In this document: piece by piece, positions 58,916-64,000 of the stretch
Layout of the letters: each line of letters opens with the position of its first letter
Position numbering within the stretch: the stretch's first letter is position 1
Source of the DNA: Ancylomarina sp. DW003
GTDB lineage: Bacteria; Bacteroidota; Bacteroidia; Bacteroidales; Marinifilaceae
Assembly: GCF_029029505.1 (NCBI RefSeq)
Contig: NZ_JAKJSD010000009.1
Coordinates: forward strand, 108,320 to 172,319
Direction: 5' to 3'
Length of the DNA stretch: 64,000 nt
Made by a program: the position numbers and the translations under genes
Notes under the pieces: generated by a model
The model's input: only the letters and a program-made list of their open reading frames with translations
Databases searched by the model: none
What the model was told of the DNA's origin: nothing

Positions 58916-60361
58916 ATGAAGAGATTAAAAATATTATATGGCTTGGTAATCGTATTACTGGTTACATCTTGTGTAAATGACGAAGGAAATTATGATTATA
59001 AGAATCTTCCTAACATAGATCTTTCGAAGATACCATCTGAACTAGATATTTTTGTTGGAGATACACTTTCTATTAAGGGAGATATTGTAACAAGCGTAGA
59101 TGATAATGATTTAGAATTTGCCTGGTATTTCGATGAATTAGGGGCGTTTGATACGATCAGCAATGAAAAAGATCTTCATGTTTTTGTGGATTTTGTACCT
59201 GGTCTAGGGCGTAATTTACTATATTCTGTTTATGATACGAAAAATGAAGTTCACCATTTTAAAGCTTTGGCTCTCGATGTTATTACTCCTTTTTCTACCG
59301 GATGGGCAATATTAAAGGATAAAGACGGAGAAACGGAAATGGATTTTATTTCTATTTCAAATGAAGGAGTTTTTTATGAGGATGTTCTTGCAACATTTGT
59401 TAAAGAGCCTGATACTTTTGAAGGAAAACCAATTAGTTTAAACTTACATTGGTGGAAGTGGACTCCTCGCTCTAACATAAATATAGTAACGGAGTATGGT
59501 GGAGCAATTATAGATGCCTTTACTATGAAAGTATCAGAATCAATTTTGGAGGATAAGTTTTATAGTACTGATTATCTTGATTTGCCATTTACAGGTGGCT
59601 TTATGACTTCAGGGGATTTACCTTCACTTGTTGCAAACGGCAAGTTGTACCTTATGGCTACATCAGGAGATGGCCTGGGAGGTTTGTGGGAAGCTCCTGC
59701 TAAAGGCGATTATTATATAGGTAATGTTGGAACGTCGCATATTTATCAGAACATGATATTTTTTGATGAAAAGAACAGAAGATATCTCAGAATTGCCGGA
59801 GGATGGAGTGTTAATTATAGTGAAGTTCTTGAATATGTCCTCCAGGACGATGAATGGAACACTCCGGCTTTTGATCCTGCTAACTTAGGTATGGATTGTA
59901 TTTGGATGGGATCTAACTCTTATCGTGATTTTACGGCAAATACAATAGTTGTTCATGTTTTAAAAGATGATGCCGGAGCTTTTCATATTCAAAAATCACA
60001 ACCGTGGAACTCACGTTTCTATGCACTGTCTCAAATGAGAGTTGACGACGGATTATTGAATGACAATTCAGTATTTGCAATGGATTATGTACAGCCATAT
60101 GCCTATATGTCAAATGGTAATGTCATTCATCGTTTCAACCATACTTCAGAGGCTTTTCAAGCAAATTATATAACTCTTGATGTTGCTGGGAATATTACCC
60201 GTATGATTTCCAGTTATGATTCAAAGATGCTTGGTGTTGCTGTTGATAATGGAGCAGGATCAACAATTCTGATATTAGACTTGGAAAATGATGGCGCTGT
60301 ATTAGAAACTTATGAAGTAGATTCTAAAGTAGTTGACTTCAAATATAAAGAAGATTTGTAA
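58916..60361 (+). CDS. PKD-like family surface lipoprotein
   Basis: The 481-residue product has a lipoprotein signal (Cys19, LVTSCVNDEGNYDYKNLP). An Ig/PKD-like domain (about 38-120, with LDIFVGDTLSIKGDI and LEFAWYFDELG) follows, then a propeller-like remainder with GWAILKDKDGETEMDFISIS and repeated tyrosine- and glycine-rich blades. This class (often listed as PKD-like family lipoprotein) regularly accompanies DUF4843 and SusCD. The ligand is not known. It ends before a terminator, so it is the last gene of the SusC operon. Confidence 0.85.
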   Translation: MKRLKILYGLVIVLLVTSCVNDEGNYDYKNLPNIDLSKIPSELDIFVGDTLSIKGDIVTSVDDNDLEFAWYFDELGAFDTISNEKDLHVFVDFVPGLGRNLLYSVYDTKNEVHHFKALALDVITPFSTGWAILKDKDGETEMDFISISNEGVFYEDVLATFVKEPDTFEGKPISLNLHWWKWTPRSNINIVTEYGGAIIDAFTMKVSESILEDKFYSTDYLDLPFTGGFMTSGDLPSLVANGKLYLMATSGDGLGGLWEAPAKGDYYIGNVGTSHIYQNMIFFDEKNRRYLRIAGGWSVNYSEVLEYVLQDDEWNTPAFDPANLGMDCIWMGSNSYRDFTANTIVVHVLKDDAGAFHIQKSQPWNSRFYALSQMRVDDGLLNDNSVFAMDYVQPYAYMSNGNVIHRFNHTSEAFQANYITLDVAGNITRMISSYDSKMLGVAVDNGAGSTILILDLENDGAVLETYEVDSKVVDFKYKEDL

Positions 60362-60389
60362 TGAATATCATTACAATTAATTTTTTAAT

Positions 60390-60425
60390 CCTAGCCCTGT
60401 TTTATACTGGGCTGGGGTTTCTTTT
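60390..60425 (+). terminator. Terminator after the SusCD operon
   Basis: CCTAGCCC (60390-60397) pairs with GGGCTGGG (60409-60416), loop of 11 bases, followed by GTTTCTTTT. The following 200 bases to the next gene hold nothing recognised. Confidence 0.7.
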
Positions 60426-60622
60426 ACTAATAATGGGATGCCATTCTTCTCATACCATTCACGAAAATATATTAGCCACTGCTACGCAAAGCTTGCATCA
60501 GCATGATACCATTTTATGAAATAGCTTATTCAATATCATTTTTGGTATAGCTATCATGGCGAGGTTCCTGCTTCTTTCTAAATAAAAATACAGTTTTAAA
60601 AAATTGATAAACAGGTAACAGA

Positions 60623-62248
60623 ATGAAATCAAAATTACCGGCAGTATGCATGCTGATCTTAAGCATTTTTTTTGCTTGCAACAATGCAAAAGAGAGCGAA
60701 CAAAAATTTGAACTACACGGTACTCTTGAAGGGATTACCGATGGTAAAATCTTTATTAATATTGTGCTTGGAGATGGAAAATATGTGATAGACTCCGCTC
60801 TTATTAAAAATGAAAAGTTTGTATTTAAAGGGGATTATCCTGAGCCCACACTAGCATATTTGATGCTGAAGAGGGAGGATATGGAACCTCATTTTCTATA
60901 CATTGAAAATGTAAAAATGAGCCTTACCGGCGGACTTGTCCGTAAAAAAAATAGTAGATATAGGTTCTCTGGCAGCCCGGAGTATGTTCTCGTATTAGAA
61001 GATGTTAAAATTACAGGAGGAGGAAAAGCACAAAACGATTTTGCCCATTACAATGAACTACGAAAGGCTTGGTCTAAGGATGAAGAAGTTCTTAAAAAAG
61101 AAATACGTTTATCAACAACAACTAAAGAAAGAAGAACAGAATTATCGAAAATATTGGTAAAGCGAAGAGAAGAGCTTATAAATCAATACATAAAAGAGAA
61201 CCCAACTTCCCGTCATGCTGCGGACATTGTGAGTGGAAGACTTTCCGGTAAAAGTGCAGCTGAAACAGAAAAGGTGATTAAAAGCCTTGCTCCAGCCTTA
61301 CAGAAAAATCCAGCCATCGTTGCACTCTTGGAAGAGACATTAAAACAAAAAGAAATTGAGTTGGGCGTTGACCAGATGATGGCTCAGGCAAGTAACGTTT
61401 CTTATAAAGTTGATGGAAAATTTGATGGAGAAGGACTGAAAGATGTCATTTACCTTGGAGTCTTCTCAAATGACAATATTTGTGCATTAAAGAAAGATGG
61501 AACGGTACAAATTTTAGATGGAAAAGGAAAACAAATTAGCAGTTTTAAGACTGAATTAAACGGAGATGCTTCTTGTTTGGCTGTAAGTTCAGATAACAAG
61601 ATCTACCTCTTATGTGGCATTCAGGAAGAAGTAAGCAAAAAGGTGAGAGGTAAAGTTCGCAAGCAAATAGTTCCGAAAGCTGTGGAATGTACAGTTTACG
61701 ATGAAAAAGGAGCGAGCCAATCTCAATTTCGATTAGAGGGAATACTAACTGCCACAGGAGCAAGGGTGGTTGATAACAATTTAATTGTAGCCGACTATTT
61801 AGGTAAAAAACTGGCCATGTTCGATAAAACTACCGGTAAAGTAGGCCCGGTAATGGAAAACATGAGGTCATGTTGTGAAATCCTTGATTTTAGTGTAAAT
61901 GAGAAAAAAGAAATCCTGGTAGCCAATTTGGGAGCATTCCGTGTTCAGGGATACGATTTTTCAGGAAAACAATTGCTTTTATTCGGACAGAAAGGAAAAA
62001 CCTTAAACGATTTTCATGGCTGTTGCAACCCTGTAAGTGTAACCAGTTTGTCAAGCGGAGCCATTGTAACGGTAGAGAAAGGCCCAACCCGAATTAAAGT
62101 ATATAGTAAAGAGGGTGCAAAGCAAATTGCCGGCATAGAAGAACTGGTAAAAGGCTGCTCTTACATTCCCATGATTGTTGATAGTAAAGATAACTTGTAT
62201 TTAGCATCAAAAGAAAAAGGAATAGTGAAGTGTGTATCGGTTAATTAA
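60623..62248 (+). CDS. DUF4369 plus beta-propeller lipoprotein with paired cysteines, copy 1
   Basis: The 541-residue product has a lipoprotein signal (Cys19, FFACNNAKES). A DUF4369-type domain (about 28-120, with FELHGTLEGITDGKIFINI) follows, then a helical linker (about 140-255) with KEIRLSTTTKERRTELSKIL. The last part is a propeller-like domain (about 270-541) with repeated blades such as KDGTVQILDGKGKQISSFK. It carries vicinal pairs Cys417-Cys418 (MRSCCEIL) and Cys467-Cys468 (FHGCCNPVSV), plus Cys512. DUF4369 usually precedes a thioredoxin domain; here a propeller takes its place. Paired cysteines suggest a metal or redox site, by inference. A tandem paralogue follows. Confidence 0.8.
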   Translation: MKSKLPAVCMLILSIFFACNNAKESEQKFELHGTLEGITDGKIFINIVLGDGKYVIDSALIKNEKFVFKGDYPEPTLAYLMLKREDMEPHFLYIENVKMSLTGGLVRKKNSRYRFSGSPEYVLVLEDVKITGGGKAQNDFAHYNELRKAWSKDEEVLKKEIRLSTTTKERRTELSKILVKRREELINQYIKENPTSRHAADIVSGRLSGKSAAETEKVIKSLAPALQKNPAIVALLEETLKQKEIELGVDQMMAQASNVSYKVDGKFDGEGLKDVIYLGVFSNDNICALKKDGTVQILDGKGKQISSFKTELNGDASCLAVSSDNKIYLLCGIQEEVSKKVRGKVRKQIVPKAVECTVYDEKGASQSQFRLEGILTATGARVVDNNLIVADYLGKKLAMFDKTTGKVGPVMENMRSCCEILDFSVNEKKEILVANLGAFRVQGYDFSGKQLLLFGQKGKTLNDFHGCCNPVSVTSLSSGAIVTVEKGPTRIKVYSKEGAKQIAGIEELVKGCSYIPMIVDSKDNLYLASKEKGIVKCVSVN

Positions 62249-62311
62249 AGTGTTGTTTTATTTTTTTGAAAACCGATAGCGGTTAAAAGTATAATATCAT
62301 TTCAATTTCAA

Positions 62312-62327
62312 TCCCGAATTCTTGGGA
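62312..62327 (+). repeat. TCCCGAA-type imperfect palindrome
   Basis: TCCCGAATTCTTGGGA folds as a short imperfect hairpin. It belongs to the same type as the palindromes at 58088-58129, which suggests a small intergenic repeat family in this genome. Confidence 0.4.
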
Positions 62328-62356
62328 CGGTATAAAATCAAATAATAAGCAACAAA

Positions 62357-63979
62357 ATGAAATCAAAATTTAAATTACCGGCAGTATGTATGCTGATCTT
62401 AATCATTTTTTTTGCCTGCAACAATGCAAAAGATAACGAACAAAAATTTGAACTACACGGTACTCTTGAAGGGATTACCGATGGTAAAATTTTTCTGGTG
62501 AATAGTGATGAAGGAAAGAAAGACTCAGCCCTTATTAAAAACGGAAAATTTGTATTTAAAGGGGATTATCCTGCCCCAACAGAATTACATTTGCGTTTAT
62601 CAAGATCTGGCATCCACAGCATATTTGTTGAGAATGCAAAAATGAACCTTACCGGGCTTGTCCGTAAAAAAAAGAATAATCGTAGAAATTATCCCGGTGC
62701 CCCGGAGTATTATCTTGTATTAGAAGATATTAAAATTACCGGAGGAAAAACGCAGGAAGATTTTGTCCGTTACATCAAACAGAAAAATCTCTCGTTTAAG
62801 ATTCAAGACGATCTTAGAAAAGAACTTCGTTTGTCAACAATAACCAGAGAAAGAAAAGCCGAATTAGTAAAAGAATTAGAAAAGCAAAGAGAAGAGGGGT
62901 ATGCTCTTACCGGGAAATTCATTAAAGAACATCCTACAATTTCACTCTCTGCCAAAATGCTTGCACAAAGATTGTCAGATAAAAGTGCGGTTGAAATAGA
63001 AAAGACGATTAAAAGTCTTGATCCAGCCTTACAGAAAAATCCAATTATTATTAAGGTGTTAGAGGAAGCATTAAAATTGAAAGATATTGAAGTAGGCATT
63101 GATCAAATGATGGCCAATGTGAGTAATGTATCTTACAAGGTTGATGAAAAGTTTAATGGAAGAGAACTTAAGGATATTATCTACCTGGGAGTATTTTCTA
63201 ACAATAACATTTGTGCATTAAAAAAAGATGGAACGGTACAAATTTTAGATGCATACGGAAAACAAATCAACAGTTTTAAGACTGAATTAAACGGAGCTGC
63301 TTCTTGTTTGGCTGTAGGTTCAGATAACAAGATCTACCTTTTATGTGGCATTCAGGAAGAAAGAATCCAAAAGTTCAGGGGAAAAGAGCACAAATTCATG
63401 GCTCCAACAGCTGTAGAATGTAAAGTTTACGATGAAAAAGGAGCAAGTAAGTCTCAATTTCGATTAGAAGGAATTGTTATCGCTACTGGGGCAAGGGTAG
63501 TTGATAATAACTTAATTGTTGCCGATTGGTTAGGTAAAAAATTGGCCATGTTCGATAAGACTACCGGTAAAGTAGGCCCGGTAATAGAAAATATGCGGAC
63601 ATGTTGTTATATCCTTGATTTTAATGTAAACAAAAAGAAAGAAATACTGGTTGCTAATTTGGGAGCATTCCGGATTCAGGGATACGATCTTTCAGGGAAA
63701 CAGCTATTTGCATTTGGACAAAAAGGAAGAACCTTAAACGATTTCCACGGCTGTTGCAACCCTGTAAGTGTAACCAGTTTGTCAAGCGGAGCCATTGTAA
63801 CGGTAGAAAAAGACCCCACACGTATTAAAATCTACAGCAAAGAGGGTGCAAAGCAAATTGCCGGCATAGAAGAACTGGTGGAAGGCTGCAAACACATTCC
63901 CATGATTGTTGACAGCAAAGACAATTTGTATTTAGCATCAAAAGAAAAAGGAATAGTGAAGTGTGTATCGGTTAATTAA
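62357..63979 (+). CDS. DUF4369 plus beta-propeller lipoprotein with paired cysteines, copy 2
   Basis: A tandem copy of the previous gene: 540 residues, lipobox Cys (FFACNNAKDN), DUF4369-type domain, helical linker and propeller. The vicinal pairs are kept (Cys416-Cys417 in MRTCCYIL and Cys466-Cys467 in FHGCCNPVSV). DNA similarity is very high in the first 150 bases and through the C-terminal half, and low in the linker and between. Both genes end with the same last codons and the same following bases (GTGTTGTTTTATTTTTTTGA). The start is the ATG at 62357. It may be followed by a third copy beyond the window. Function as for copy 1 is unknown. Confidence 0.8.
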   Translation: MKSKFKLPAVCMLILIIFFACNNAKDNEQKFELHGTLEGITDGKIFLVNSDEGKKDSALIKNGKFVFKGDYPAPTELHLRLSRSGIHSIFVENAKMNLTGLVRKKKNNRRNYPGAPEYYLVLEDIKITGGKTQEDFVRYIKQKNLSFKIQDDLRKELRLSTITRERKAELVKELEKQREEGYALTGKFIKEHPTISLSAKMLAQRLSDKSAVEIEKTIKSLDPALQKNPIIIKVLEEALKLKDIEVGIDQMMANVSNVSYKVDEKFNGRELKDIIYLGVFSNNNICALKKDGTVQILDAYGKQINSFKTELNGAASCLAVGSDNKIYLLCGIQEERIQKFRGKEHKFMAPTAVECKVYDEKGASKSQFRLEGIVIATGARVVDNNLIVADWLGKKLAMFDKTTGKVGPVIENMRTCCYILDFNVNKKKEILVANLGAFRIQGYDLSGKQLFAFGQKGRTLNDFHGCCNPVSVTSLSSGAIVTVEKDPTRIKIYSKEGAKQIAGIEELVEGCKHIPMIVDSKDNLYLASKEKGIVKCVSVN

Positions 63980-64000
63980 AGTGTTGTTTTATTTTTTTGA

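Noticed and set aside
60430..60540. Possible transposase remnant on the minus strand after the SusCD operon
   Set aside because: Short readable pieces (IFVNGMRRMASHY) but broken by stops, no inverted repeats or target duplication, and no family I could name.
1..64000. tRNA, rRNA or complete insertion-sequence genes
   Set aside because: No T-loop GGTTCGAATCC-like pattern with a cloverleaf, no rRNA signature and no transposase gene was seen by eye; a covariance search would be needed to exclude a cryptic tRNA.

Overview
The window is AT-rich chromosomal DNA from a free-living or gut-type Bacteroidota bacterium. The signs are SusC/SusD-type outer-membrane transport genes, FecR anti-sigma and ECF sigma pairs, many lipoproteins with a Cys-Ser-Asp-rich start, near absence of Shine-Dalgarno sequences, and promoter-like TAnnTTTG boxes. 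The mixture of genes would suit the Marinilabiliales/Marinifilaceae, but that placement is inference; no rRNA or tRNA gene is present to settle it.

Layout. 1-2040: the C-terminal end of a Pls/PosA-type non-ribosomal peptide synthetase, then two gene remnants (a TonB-plug tail and a DUF2007 gene with an amber codon). 2038-6100: protein quality control (HtrA/DegP protease, Hsp20) facing an unknown two-TM protein. 6290-13150: a vitamin B12 uptake operon with two cobalamin riboswitches in front, four surface or outer-membrane proteins and a terminator. 13200-17460: a GH20 hexosaminidase and small or unknown genes. 17860-21224: an array of same-strand single-gene units separated by long imperfect palindromes that behave like integron attC sites (no integrase in view). 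It carries a GNAT protein, a membrane protein, a prohibitin-like lipoprotein and a frameshifted DUF2200 gene, and a class A beta-lactamase follows. 22200-32540: housekeeping and stress-type enzymes (DUF2339 membrane protein, GalE, acetyltransferase, FMN reductase, PhzF-like, AlkA-like glycosylase, ankyrin-metallophosphatase).

32820-36190: a second B12 locus (riboswitch, BtuB-like receptor, BtuG-like lipoprotein). 36500-39930: the three-subunit proton-translocating transhydrogenase plus a secreted DsrE protein. 40040-50740: S9 peptidase, acyl-CoA ligase, a gap holding two decayed genes (response regulator, amidase), thioesterase, SDR, tricorn-like S41 protease and a FAD oxidoreductase. 50950-64000: ECF sigma, FecR, SusC with an STN domain, SusD, DUF4843 and PKD-like lipoproteins, then two tandem DUF4369/beta-propeller lipoproteins with paired cysteines. 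The duplication unit is starting over at the window edge.

The two B12 loci should be switched off together by cobalamin and bring corrinoids across the outer membrane. The sigma/FecR/STN-SusC set forms a trans-envelope signalling loop in which substrate binding to SusC releases the sigma factor. The most unusual region is the attC-like cassette array at 17.9-21.2 kb.
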